A stretch of DNA of 64,000 nucleotides from Mimachlamys varia (taxonomy: Eukaryota; Mollusca; Bivalvia; Pectinida; Pectinidae). Location of the stretch: contig OX392527.1 of assembly GCA_947623455.1 (NCBI GenBank), forward strand, positions 31,798,201-31,862,200, given 5' to 3'. How positions within the stretch are numbered: the stretch's first letter is position 1; each line of letters starts with the position of its first letter. The notes beneath the pieces were generated by a model, which was not told the origin of the DNA, searched no databases, and saw only the letters and a program-made list of their open reading frames with translations. The position numbers and the translations under genes were made by a program. This document shows, piece after piece, positions 24,717 to 35,200 of this stretch.

Positions 24717-25959
24717 TATTAATTTTATGACTTGTTGAAAATTCAAACGTGGCAACTTAACAAGGGCGACCGTTTCATAAATAAAGGTTACAAAACGAGT
24801 GGTTGTTGGATATGGGATTTATTTCACCCGAGTTAATTATTGTTTTTAAGGTTACAAATGACACGAGCTTTTACCACAATCGATGACGACTTGAACAATT
24901 CGCATGTGGCATTGAATAACGTGATTTCCGGTCAAATTTCAACATCTCGACCAATCAAACGTCTGGAAGGTCATATACCACTAGTGGTATATAGCATATA
25001 TTTATCCAACAGTCAACACGTTTATACAATGGTCTGAGAGTGGAATAACACAGGGTATTGTGGTAGAAACAGGTTTATCTATCTTCCATTTACATTATAT
25101 ATAACATGTCATCAAACAAAGATATTTGTCGCAACGTGTGAGAAAATAACTATCAAACGTATTTGTTATCGAGACAACCTATTTCATTGATTATTTTGCC
25201 CCTTTAAGAAAAGGCATGCGTTATTTAAACAACTTTGATGCGATAAAGTCTCTACTAATAGAAAACATTTCAGCTTAATGCAGGAATAGCTGCTAACAGA
25301 CTGCCAATTTATTTTCAAATGTATTCTTTTTACGAGAAATCGGAGTTGGAGGCCTAAAAACCCGAGAAAAGAATAGAAAGTTATCTCTTCGATATCACAT
25401 AAAAATGGGCGCAGCTCTTCGAAATGTGTGTGAATTATAGCAATGATGTATTGTCATTACAACTCATCTCAACCTACGCATCTACAGTCGACCCAGAAAA
25501 CAAATATTGAAATCCAATATATCAAATTATCAAATCGAGATACAGTCCATTCTAACTATATACAATATAAGACATGCAACGTATCATTTCAGTGTTAGAC
25601 AAGGCTACAATCAAGAACATTAATCATACATGTTTTGGGATTTATTTACACGGCAGTGGTCAAATTTATCAGAGAGGAAGATGTATCATTCAACGGTTAT
25701 TTGTTCCTAAATGCTGTTGGTTTCGTCATCACGATGCAAAGAATCGGAACTGCTGCAGGACTATCGAATTCTAGGGTAAAATATATTTTTTGGACAGTGA
25801 TAGGAAATAAGTAAATGAAAATTGAAAATAAATTAATATTATACAAAAACATTGACTTTTAAAAAAGGCAGCAGATCAAATTGGGTCTCTTCCATACCGT
25901 CAATAAAGAAAACCCTGTTTCTGACGAGTGTTCACACTGATACCTAGCCTAGCTGATTT
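24717..25959. other. Unannotated stretch
   Basis: AT-rich; no exon pair, repeat or RNA gene recognised. Confidence 0.35.
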
Positions 25960-26140
25960 TGCAGAAGCAGAAGACGATTGTTTACTCGTCAGTAACACCA
26001 TGTCTTATTCTCTTGTACATTTTCAAGAGTCTCCGTGTAAATCTTTTCTTTGTTCATATTTTGCTCCTGGTTTAATCAATTTTATGTTCAGATAATGGTT
26101 TTGTTGACGCTTTCGTATTCTCGGGTTTTTGGTTTTTTTT
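25960..26140 (+). repeat. Dispersed repeat family R1, right-hand part
   Basis: 'CAGAAGCAGAAGACGATTGT', 'GTCTTATTCTCTTGTACATT', 'GAGTCTCCGTGTAAATCTTT' and 'TTGTTGACGCTTTCGTATTC' match the family. It directly abuts the tandem array that follows. Confidence 0.7.
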
Positions 26141-26149
26141 AACGGAGGC

Positions 26150-26550
26150 CCATACTCGAGCAAACCCAGGTTCTGACGAGGGTTAATACTTGAGCCGACC
26201 CAGATTCTGACGAGGGTTTGTACTGGAGCCAACCCAGGTTCTGATGAGGGTTTGTACTGGAGCCAACCCAGATTCTGACGAGGGTATATACTGGAGCAAA
26301 CCCAGATTCTGACGAGGGTATATACTGGAGCCAACCCAGATTCTGACGAGGGTATATACTGGAGCCTACATAGATTCTGACGAGGTTTTATACTGGAGCA
26401 AACCCAGATTATGACGAGAGTATATGTAGAGAACACGAGCAAACCCAGATTCTGACGAGGGTATATACTGGAGCCGACCCAGATTCTGACGAGGGTTTGA
26501 ACTGGAGCCGACCTAGATTCTGACAAGGGTTTATACTGGAGCCGACCTGA
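26150..26550. repeat. Minisatellite, 34-bp unit, about 12 copies
   Basis: Units read 'GAGCCAACCCAGATTCTGAC' then 'GAGGGTATATACTG', with TTTG/TATA and CAAA/CCGA variants. The minus-strand frame at 26023-26643 that crosses the array is a product of repeat periodicity. Confidence 0.9.
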
Positions 26551-26905
26551 TGACGATGAGGACACACACACACTGGAGCTAACCTGATGACGATGAGGAC
26601 ACACACACACTGGAGCCGACCTGATGACGATGAGGACACACACACACTGGAGCTAACCTGATGACGATGAGGACACACACACACTGGAGCCGACCTGATG
26701 ACGATGAGGACACACACACACTGGAGCTAACCTGATGACGATGAGGACACACACACACTGGAGCTAACCTGATGACGATGAGGACACACACACACTGGAG
26801 CTAACCTGATGACGATGAGGACACACACACACTGGAGCTAACCTGATGACGATGAGGACACACACACACTGGAGCTAACCTGATTCGGACGAGGACACAC
26901 ACTGG
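26540..26905. repeat. Minisatellite, 37-bp unit, about 10 copies
   Basis: Units read 'GAGCTAACCTGATGACGATG' then 'AGGACACACACACACTG'. The junction 'ACTGGAGC.(A/G)ACC' is shared with the 34-bp array immediately to the left, so this array probably arose from its last unit with an added CA run. Copies alternate CTAACC and CCGACC, a two-unit higher-order pattern in the left half. Confidence 0.9.
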
Positions 26906-26982
26906 TACCATTTCGTTTCTAAAGATGGCGTACATTTGCGCCAACACTAGACAGATGCAATGGAATATAGCAGGCCTATGTT

Positions 26983-28180
26983 AATCTTCTTCTTGAGTAT
27001 GTGGATATATATATTAAAATGCATCTCACTCCTTTTTTTAATTTACAAAATATACTGTTCTCCGACACATCCTTTTTAAAAATATTTTCCACGAAAGTCA
27101 TGACCATTTAGTTCTAGACATTCTTTTAAATGGCTGTGAGAAATGCGATGAAAACACCAACAAAAATGTTCTTCTTGCAATATCAAATTACATTTCAACA
27201 TCGAACAGATTCCGAACCAGTTTTTGAATTAATTCAGCTTTCTTTTATTTTATTTCAATTTTACATCATCTTATATAAGGATTTCATATACACTAGAAGT
27301 AAGGGCATAGGAGACCAATGTTTTCTTATTATATTTTTAAATTACAATTACAATATGAAGCAATTCCTTTTATTAAAACAATGCTTGCTTATACGAAGAT
27401 CACTTATATTTAACATGTGTATGTATCACATAAGCTATTTGGTGAGATTAAATTCCCAAACATCAGCAGTGGATGGCCTGGTGTGATGATGATTATGGAC
27501 TTATTGGCCTATATCTGCTGATGTGAGGAAATTAAATAACATTAAATGTTTATACTTGTAAATAGTTTTGTAAATTTATCCTTCTAATCTTTGTTACATT
27601 TAAAACAATCAATATTTTCAATCAAGCAATAATGGTTAAAGTATACAAACAATAATAGATATTATAAAAACTGATTTAAAGGAATTGCTTCCCATGTACT
27701 ATACAGTATCATGATTATGTATAGATATCTGTTTAAATGTACATGTATGTATGTGTGTATCGCTGTGTGCATGTGTACACATGTATGTGTGTGTACCTGC
27801 ATGCATATGCGTTTGCATGTGCACGGTATGTGCATATGTATGGGCATGTATGTATGCATGTGCACATATATATACGAATGTTTGTTTTTTGTATGCATGT
27901 ATGTATGTATGCGCATGTGTTTGCATGTTTGTATGCAAGTAGGTATGTGTGCGTGTGTGCGTGTGTGTGTGTGTGAGCGTACATAAGGATTTGTGCATGC
28001 AGGTGCGTCATGCATGTATTTATGTATGTATGTGTACTATCTATGTATTGTGTATAATATACGTTAAATGTCTAAATGTTTGTACCACCGTTTGTTTCTT
28101 GAGGAGAGGACTTAAATAGGCTATGCCTGCTGTCCGATCCTTTTGTCAATTTATTTGTCAATAAAATTTCGTGAAATGAA
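26983..28180 (+). mobile_element. Retroposed insertion (probable 5'-truncated LINE) with 16-bp target duplication
   Basis: The 16-mer ATAGCAGGCCTATGTT occurs at 26967-26982 and again at 28181-28196, bracketing 1198 bp. The right end is typical of a retroposon tail: TCAATAAAATTTCGTGAAATGA directly before the duplicate, preceded by 'TGCCTGCTGTCCGATCC'. A 118-residue frame at 27130-27486 may be a decayed 3' part of an element ORF but shows no motif. A TGTA/TGTG-rich microsatellite occupies 27735-28035 inside it, which produces several meaningless frames on both strands. Confidence 0.65.
27735..28035 (+). repeat. Degenerate TGTA/TGTG/TGCA microsatellite tract
   Basis: About 300 bp of alternating purine-pyrimidine sequence such as ATGTATGTATGTGTGTA and TGTGTGTGTGTGTG. 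It may adopt Z-form DNA. All frames within it are low complexity. Confidence 0.9.
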
Positions 28181-28239
28181 ATAGCAGGCCTATGTTCCCC
28201 AATCTACACCAATTTCACCAGGTCAAATATTATAACAGG

Positions 28240-29095
28240 ACTGCCTTCGTATGCAAAAAAATGATTCGTAATATTTCGAAACTGGTTTAGGAACACTATC
28301 AGAAAGAAGAAAAATGCGGAAATTGAATATTTTATATAAAATGAAAAATAATTTAACCCCCAGCTATTTATCGACCCTTTTGCCAAACACAGTGGAAGAC
28401 AACAATCGATACAATTTACGGAACAAATTTAATTACAGTATTCCTTCTTTTAGACTCTCTTCCAGTAATTTATCTTTTCTGCCATCAAGTTTACGTCTTT
28501 TGAATTCATTAGACAATGAAACAAAAACAATACCATCTTTGATAGCTTCAAATCTTCTATAGGTAATGGTGTCAATTCGTCTCCACCATCTTATTATAAC
28601 TTTGGCGAACGTAAGTTAACTATATTCCACATGAGACTCAGGCATCAGTGCAGTTCTTTGAAAAACGATTTTTTCCGTGTAAAGATTGCTGATAATCCAT
28701 CATGTAGTTGTGGACATTTCTGCAAAGATGTTGGGCATTTTTTCTTAGAATGCAAGCTGTTTAATACAGCACGAGTTGCACTTTTTCATAACATCAATTC
28801 ATTGAATGTTTATCCAGTTAATTTAGATCTAGATTTAATTTTATTTGGCAATGAAACTCTGTCCGTAGATACAAATACTGAGGTGTTCAGACACGTGCAT
28901 TTTTCATCAAATCCAGCAACAGGTTTTAAGTAAAATATTATTCATTGTAAAAATGTATTGTATGCCTTGTTAAATGTTATCATGCAATTATCTTTGTGTA
29001 CTGTATTGGAGGAAAAGGCGTTGATAAGTTTGAATAACTTGTGCCTAATCCTCTACTCAGCTTTTGGGTAATAAATATGTTTAAATCAAGTCAAA
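28240..29095 (+). pseudogene. 5'-truncated LINE, C-terminal part of reverse transcriptase ORF
   Basis: Translation with one break near 28560 gives LGTLSERRKMRKLNILYKMK then NNLTPSYLSTLLP (28290-28390) and SFLPSSLRLLNSL near 28480. The segment MRLRHQCSSLKNDFF (28631-) is followed by a Cys/His cluster CSCGHFCKDVGHFFLEC (about 28700-28755). This order is typical of the C-terminal tail of mollusc non-LTR reverse transcriptases. A frame change and stop near 28562 make it non-functional. The 3' end carries AATAAATATGTTTAAATCAA near 29070. It is a different subfamily from the LINE at 10390. Confidence 0.8.
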
Positions 29096-29547
29096 TATTG
29101 CGAGATAACGACCGCAACCAAATTGTATATTGCTAACAACCGTCACATTTGCCTTTCCCTTATACACACTTAATTTACCATCATGGTCCTTTCAATGGAA
29201 ATGTCCTTGACCCTAGAAACGTTTTTAAACATTTGTTGCACATCGGTATATCACAGAAAATTGACATTTCAAGGTCCAAAGAGAATCAATGTGTACGCGT
29301 TGATAGAGCCATATCGAGTCAAACAAATGTTCCTATCGTGTACTATTGTCGACACTCCAGAGTATAAAGACACTGTCGTTTTGTGCAACATATATGATCT
29401 GCATAAGGTCATTACTGCGAGAGGATTTTAAAGCCCAAATATACGTAACTTTCGGCAAAACTTGAAGCAAATATCAAGCCTAATAACTTATCATATTTAT
29501 AGATTTAGTTAAGATTAACTGATATCAGCAATATTCAAGATGAATTA
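29096..29547. other. Unannotated stretch with two overlapping open frames
   Basis: Two overlapping plus-strand frames (29149-29367 and 29183-29431) are open. Neither shows a motif or splice support, so neither is called. Confidence 0.3.
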
Positions 29548-29817
29548 TTACGCGTTTACCGGTACAGCAGCAGTTGAAACTCGGTATTTGTAAACACGCG
29601 TCCACTTTGAACTGTTTTTTAACTTCGGCTTAGTGGGCTCCACCTGAATTATTTTCAATTCTTTGGATTTTTCTGTCAAGAGTTTCTTGTTGGTTACCGT
29701 TTTACTTCGTTTTAGACTTATTTTTGCATGGCTATCAACTGGATTTTTTTCATATTTTTGTTCAGATTCCCGAAACATTTCCTGAACGTATATTGGGCCT
29801 TTAACAGTCATTTGCAT
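29548..29817 (-). CDS. Hypothetical small Lys-rich ORF or terminal exon
   Basis: An 89-residue frame starts MQMTVKGPIYVQEMFRESEQ and ends STAAVPVNA. About a fifth of its residues are Lys or Arg. A stop codon lies just 5' of the first ATG, formed by TTTTAG, which could instead be a splice acceptor of a terminal exon. The composition is more protein-like than neighbouring frames, but there is no known motif, and its position downstream of the thioesterase-like gene on the same strand may be coincidence. Confidence 0.3.
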   Translation of the reverse strand: MQMTVKGPIYVQEMFRESEQKYEKNPVDSHAKISLKRSKTVTNKKLLTEKSKELKIIQVEPTKPKLKNSSKWTRVYKYRVSTAAVPVNA

Positions 29818-30898
29818 TATTTTCTAAAATCATGTTCTCATAGTAACAAATGACCTGTCTCTTTTTATAATGAAAAATATACAACTATATTGTTCTCTCA
29901 CAGGAAGAGAGTCACTCAACATACTGTCATTTTCATGCTGATCAGTTTACATTTTAATTGTTTTGTCTCTTTTTGAATATTCCAATTGTAAACAACAACT
30001 ACTTGAGAATAAAAACACAATAAAAACAATATTAATACCTCCATTCACATGGTAGATTTATGACGCAATACATTAATATTTCTTGTCGCTTCGGGTACGA
30101 AATGCGAACGCCCCACGTCCTCTAACCCTCAAATAACTGCGGTAAATTATTGGTGCCAATTTTATTCAAATTAGGACTGTTCCGCCAATACCTATCAAAC
30201 AAACGCAATTGATAAAGTAATCATTCACGAAAAAAATTATTTAAGAATTATTCTATAGCAAAATTGTAATGTTTGTCATTGAACGACGTTTTTTTAAATT
30301 TTCAGACCGATTTGAACACAAATACGTTAGATGTAAAGCCAGAGCAAGCTTCAAACAATATGGATGGAACCAACTTTCGTTTAATATATAAAACACCGTT
30401 CAATCCCTATATATAGATAAAAAAAACCTAAACACCAATATATTTGCATTTCTCAATTCTTCATTTACTCACTATCTTCAAGATGCAGTGAAATCCTTTT
30501 GTAAAAATGTCAATCATTCATCGATGTCTTAAATGTCACATTGCCCATTGACAAAAGAGAAAGTGAATGTGTGTCTGGATGATGTAAATCAACTTAAACC
30601 CGTTTCTTAGGATTAATTTCGAGTTGATTTCACATAAAAAAAAATCGAAAACAATGTTACTTCGACCCAGGTTTTTCATTGAACAATACATAAACAGTAG
30701 TTAGCGCCTGATAAGGCAGCTCCTGCGAACTCCTAAGAATTGTATATGATAGCTCTGAGTGCGTTAATTATATTGATTGTGTAAGAATTGTATATATATG
30801 TACTGTAAAGCTCTTATATTTAGAGTGGCTTATGTTAACTAAAGAGGGCGCTTTATCAAATGTTGTATATTTACTATTTTACTGTTTATAAAGAAGAC
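29818..30898. other. Presumed 3' UTR and downstream flank of the thioesterase-like gene
   Basis: AT-rich with no coding signal. On the minus strand a candidate AATAAA lies at 30161-30166, about 860 nt after the stop codon. No nearer signal was found. Confidence 0.35.
30161..30166 (-). promoter_or_regulatory. Possible polyadenylation signal of thioesterase-like gene
   Basis: AATAAA on the minus strand. It is the first canonical hexamer I found after the stop at 31022, but it is distant and unsupported by other signals. Confidence 0.2.
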
Positions 30899-30907
30899 GG
30901 TAAGGAG

Positions 30908-31003
30908 CATCGTCGGATACCCACGGTTGATCTCGCTTCGCTAACTCACTCATCGTGATGAGTGAGTTAGCGAAGCGAGATCAAACGTGGGTATCCGACG
31001 ATG
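30908..31003. mobile_element. 96-bp near-perfect palindrome with 9-bp target duplications (foldback MITE)
   Basis: Two 47-bp arms (30908-30954 and 30957-31003) are reverse complements at 46 of 47 positions with only a two-base centre. The arms begin CATCGTCGGATACCCAC and contain TCTCGCTTCGCTAACTCACT. The identical 9-mer GGTAAGGAG flanks both sides (30899-30907 and 31004-31012). A 9-bp duplication fits Mutator-like elements; no transposase is present. It lies 18 nt after the thioesterase stop codon, so the mRNA should carry a ~94-nt hairpin in its 3' UTR. Confidence 0.85.
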
Positions 31004-31021
31004 GGTAAGGAGTAACCCTAG

Positions 31022-31794
31022 CTATAGGTAGGTGGATGATTTTGGCTCCATTCGTGTCAAACTGTAAACAAAGACTGCCTTAATGACACATTTCCCATCC
31101 TTAAAGCACGCGAAGAAGACATGCGCTGGATCTTCCCTGTCCTGCCATGTCCTGACAGTGAGCAACTCACCAGCCTGGCTTTCTCCTAGCATGGTGATGT
31201 CAAACGCCATCACCGGATACCAACACATGTCGTCCACAAAGTATGTGTAGTATTTACCAAAGGCCGCCTCTGTGGCGCAGTCAGTGAAAAAGTTAAAATA
31301 CTGCCTGGTGGTCACATGTCGATTTCTATCCAAATCGCTGAATCTTGTCAGCACCGTCGTGCTGTACACGCCTGCAGGCATTTCGGGGATGCTGGGTAAT
31401 ATCGGTAAAGGGCCCTGTTTACCCACGACGTCAGCAAAGCGACTGACATACCAGTCCGGCAAGGGTTGTGGTCTCCGGGAACTGCCGTTAATGTACACAA
31501 ACTTTATGTAGAACTCTCCCCACTGTTCCCCGGTGATGTAATTTGATAATGTAACTTTTAACACATAGGATGTCGTACCCATTTGAAATACGGTTAAAGT
31601 GGCAAGAATCTGGTACTTTTTATACTTTGAGACGAGATGAATTTCTGGGGTAAGTTTACATGACATATGGACCGTGAACAACATGTTAGTATTACCATGA
31701 AACAAGTTTTGTTGATCTGCTAATACAGATAATACCATCGGATTCAAGCAACCGTCTAGAAACATCTCGGCAATACTCCATAATGCAAGATTAT
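31022..31794 (-). CDS. Double-hotdog acyl-thioesterase-like protein, last exon
   Basis: The minus-strand exon begins after TTTTTTCCCCAG and ends with TAG at 31022-31024. It reads NLALWSIAEMFLDGC and onward, with two hotdog-type helix regions. The N-terminal domain covers about the first 120 residues. The C-terminal domain starts near STTVLTRFSDLDRNRHVTTR, a typical hotdog pattern (DxDxNxHV) with the helix QYFNFFTDCATEAA after it. It ends FVYSLTRMEPKSSTYL. Hotdog enzymes hydrolyse acyl-CoA or acyl-ACP thioesters; two tandem domains recall plant FAT and bacterial acyl-ACP thioesterases. Substrate and location cannot be told. The upstream exon is at 47614-47721. Confidence 0.8.
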
Positions 31795-32289
31795 CTGGGG
31801 AAAAAAGGCAATGATTTGTTAGTTACTTAATGGCATGACGGCATGACGCAATACACGCCAAGAGTAAATACATAGCTTTAAAATAATCTGTCACGTTGTG
31901 TCTCTTTCGGTTACATTTTAAGAAATTTGAAAAATATTATGTTTATAAACATATTAACAAATATGTGAAACAGACCCACTCAATTTTGTTTTTTTTTAAG
32001 AAATGATGTGCGTTATAATACTTTCCTTCCTATGGTTATGCACAATGACCATTTTTGTACATTACTGAGCTTGATAATGCTTCAAATTGCTTTCAAACGA
32101 CTTCCAGTGGATCTAAAGAGTGGATCTAAGGGTTCCGAACGAAGTCCAAAAAAACAAGTAGAATCCAGGGAATGATATAGGGATACCAAGTTGAACCAGA
32201 GTGTAAGAAAGGAGTACCAAGCAGAGTCCAGAGAGCTAAACAAAGGTACAAAGTGGTGTCAACAGTTATACAAGGGGACCTAGCATCAT
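31795..32289 (-). other. 3' edge of the large intron, with decayed array units
   Basis: Contains the splice acceptor (TTTTTTCCCCAG) at 31795. From about 32130 it holds diverged 34-bp units such as 'TACCAAGCAGAGTCCAGAGA', leading into the main array. No gene. Confidence 0.6.
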
Positions 32290-35200
32290 CCAGAAAGTTA
32301 GACAGGGGTACTACAAGCGGAGTCCAGAGAGTTAGACAGGGGTACTACAAGTGGAGTCCAGAGAGTTAGACAGGGGTACTACAAGTGGAGTCCAGAGAGT
32401 TAGACAGGGGTACTACAAGTGGAGTCCAGAGAGTTAGACAGGGGTACTACAAGTGGAGTCCAGAGAGTTAGACAGGGGTACTACAAGTGGAGTCCAGAGA
32501 GTCAGACAGGGGTACTACAAGTGGAGTCCAGAGAGTTAGACAGGGGTACTACAAGTGAAGTCCAGAGAGTTAGACAGGGGTACTACAAGTGGAGTCCAGA
32601 GAGTTAGACAGGGGTACTACAAGCGGAGTCCAGAGAGTTAGACAGGGGTACTACAAGTGGAGTCCAGAGAGTCAGACAGGGGTACTACAAGCGGAGTCCA
32701 GAGAGTTAGACAGGGGTACTACAAGTGGAGTCCAGAGAGTCAGACAGGGGTACTACAAGTGGAGTCCACAGAGTTAGACAGGGGTACTACAAGTGGAGTC
32801 CAGAGAGTCAGACAGGGGTACTACAAGTGGAGTCCACAGAGTTAGACAGGGGTACTACAAGCGGAGTCCAGAGAGTCAGACAGGGGTACTACAAGTGGAG
32901 TCCAGAGAGTTAGACAGGGGTACTACAAGTGGAGTCCACAGAGTTAGACAGGGGTACTACAAGTGGAGTCCACAGAGTTAGACAGGGGTACTACAAGTGA
33001 AGTCCAGAGAGTTAGACAGGGGTACAGGAGTCCAGAGAGTTAGACAGGGGTACTACAAGTGGAGTCCAGAGAGTTATACAAAGGTACCGAGCGGAGTCCA
33101 GAGAGTTAGACAAAGGTACCAAGCGGAGTCAAGAGAGTGAGACAGGGGTACTACAAGTGGAGTCCAGAGAGTTAGACAGGGGTACTACGAGTGGAGTCCA
33201 GAGAGTTAGACAGGGGTACTACAAGTGGAGTCCAGAGAGTTAGACAGGGGTACAGGAGTCCAGAGAGTTAGACAGGGGTACTACAAGTGGAGTCCAGAGA
33301 GTTAGACAGGGGTACTACAAGCGGAGTCCAGAGAGTCAGACAGGGGTACTACAAGTGGAGCCCAGAGAGTTAGACAGGGGTACTACAAGCAGAGTTCAGA
33401 GAGTTAGACAGGGGTACTACAAGCGGAATTCAGAGAGTCAGACAGGGGGTACTACAAGCGGAGTTCAGAGAGTTAGACAGGGGGTACTACAAGCGGAGTT
33501 CAGAGAGTTAGACAGGGGGTACTACAAGCGGAGTTCAGAGAGTTAGACAGGGGTACTACAAGCGGAGTCCAGAGAGTTAGACAGGGGTACTACAAGCGGA
33601 GTCCAGAGAGTTAGACAGGGGTACTACAAGTGGAGTCCAGAGAGTTAGACAGGGGTACTACAAGCGGAGTCCAGAGAGTTAGACAGGGGTACTACAAGCG
33701 GAGTCCAGAGAGTTAGACAGGGGTACTACAAGCGGAGTACAAAGAGTTAGACAGGGGTACTACAAGCGGAGTCCAGAGAGTTAGATAGGTGTACTACAAG
33801 CGGAGTCCAGAGAGTTAGATAGGTGTACTACAAGTGGAGTACAGAGAGTTAGACAGGGGTACTACAAGTGGAGTACAGAGAGTTAGACAGGGGTACTACA
33901 AGTGGAGTACAGAGAGTTAGACAGGGGTACTACAAGCGGAGTCCAGAGAGTTAGACAGGGGTACTACAAGTGGAGTACAAAGAGTTAGACAGGGGTACTA
34001 CAAGTGGAGTACAGAGAGTTAGACAGGGGTACTACAAGTGGAGTACAGAGAGTTAGACAGGGGTACTACAAGCGGAGTCCAGAGAGTCAGACTGGGGTAC
34101 TACAAGTGGAGTTCAGAGAGTCAGACAGGGGTACTACAAGCGGAGTTCAGAGAGTTAGACAGGGGTACTACAAGCGGAGTCCAGAGAGTAAGACAGGGGT
34201 ACTACAAGCGGAGTCCAGAGAGTTAGACAGGGGTACTACAAGTGGAGTACAGAGAGTTAGACAGGGGTACTACAAGCAGAATACAGATAGTTAGACAGGG
34301 GTACTACAAGCGGAGTCAAGAGAGTTAGACAGGGGTACTACAAGCGGAGTCCAGAGAGTTAGACAGGGGTACTATAAGCGGAGTCCAGAGAGTTAGACAG
34401 GGGTACTACAAGTGGAGTCCAGAGAGTTAGACAGGGGTACTAGAAGTGGAGTCCAGAGAGTTAGACAGGGGTACTACAAGTGGAGTCCAGAGAGTTAGAC
34501 AGGGGTACTACAAGTGGAGTACAGAGAGTTAGACAGGGGTACTACAAGCAGAATACAGAGAGTTAGACAGGGGTACTACAAGCGGAGTCAAGAGAGTTAG
34601 ACAGGGGTACTACAAGTGGAGTCCAGAGAGTTAGACAGGGGTACTACAAGTGGAGTACAGAGAGTTAGACAGGGGTACTACAAGCAGAATACAGAGAGTT
34701 AGACAGGGGTACTACAAGCGGAGTCAAGAGAGTTAGACAGGGGTACTACAAGTGGAGTCCAGAGAGTTAGACAGGGGTACTACAAGTGGAGTCCAGAGAG
34801 TTAGACAGGAGTACTACAAGCGGAGTCCAGAGAGTAAGACAGGGGTACTACAAGCGGAGTCCAGAGAGTTAGACAGGGGTACTACAAGTGGAGTACAGAG
34901 AGTTAGACAGGGGTACTACAAGCAGAATACAGAGAGTTAGACAGGGGTACTACAAGCGGAGTCAAGAGAGTTAGACAGGGGTACTACAAGTGGAGTCCAG
35001 AGAGTTAGACAGGGGTACTACAAGTGGAGTCCAGAGAGTCAGACAGGGGTACTACAAGTGGAGTCCAGAGAGTTAGACAGGGGTACTACAAGCGGAGTCC
35101 AGAGAGTCAGACAGGGGTACTACAAGTGGAGTCCAGAGAGTTAGACAGGGGTACTACAAGCAGAGTTCAGAGAGTTAGACAGGGGTACTACAAGCGGAAT

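Noticed and set aside
27662..28015. Cys/His/Tyr-rich frames on both strands
   Set aside because: Low-complexity TGTA/TGTG microsatellite read in all frames.
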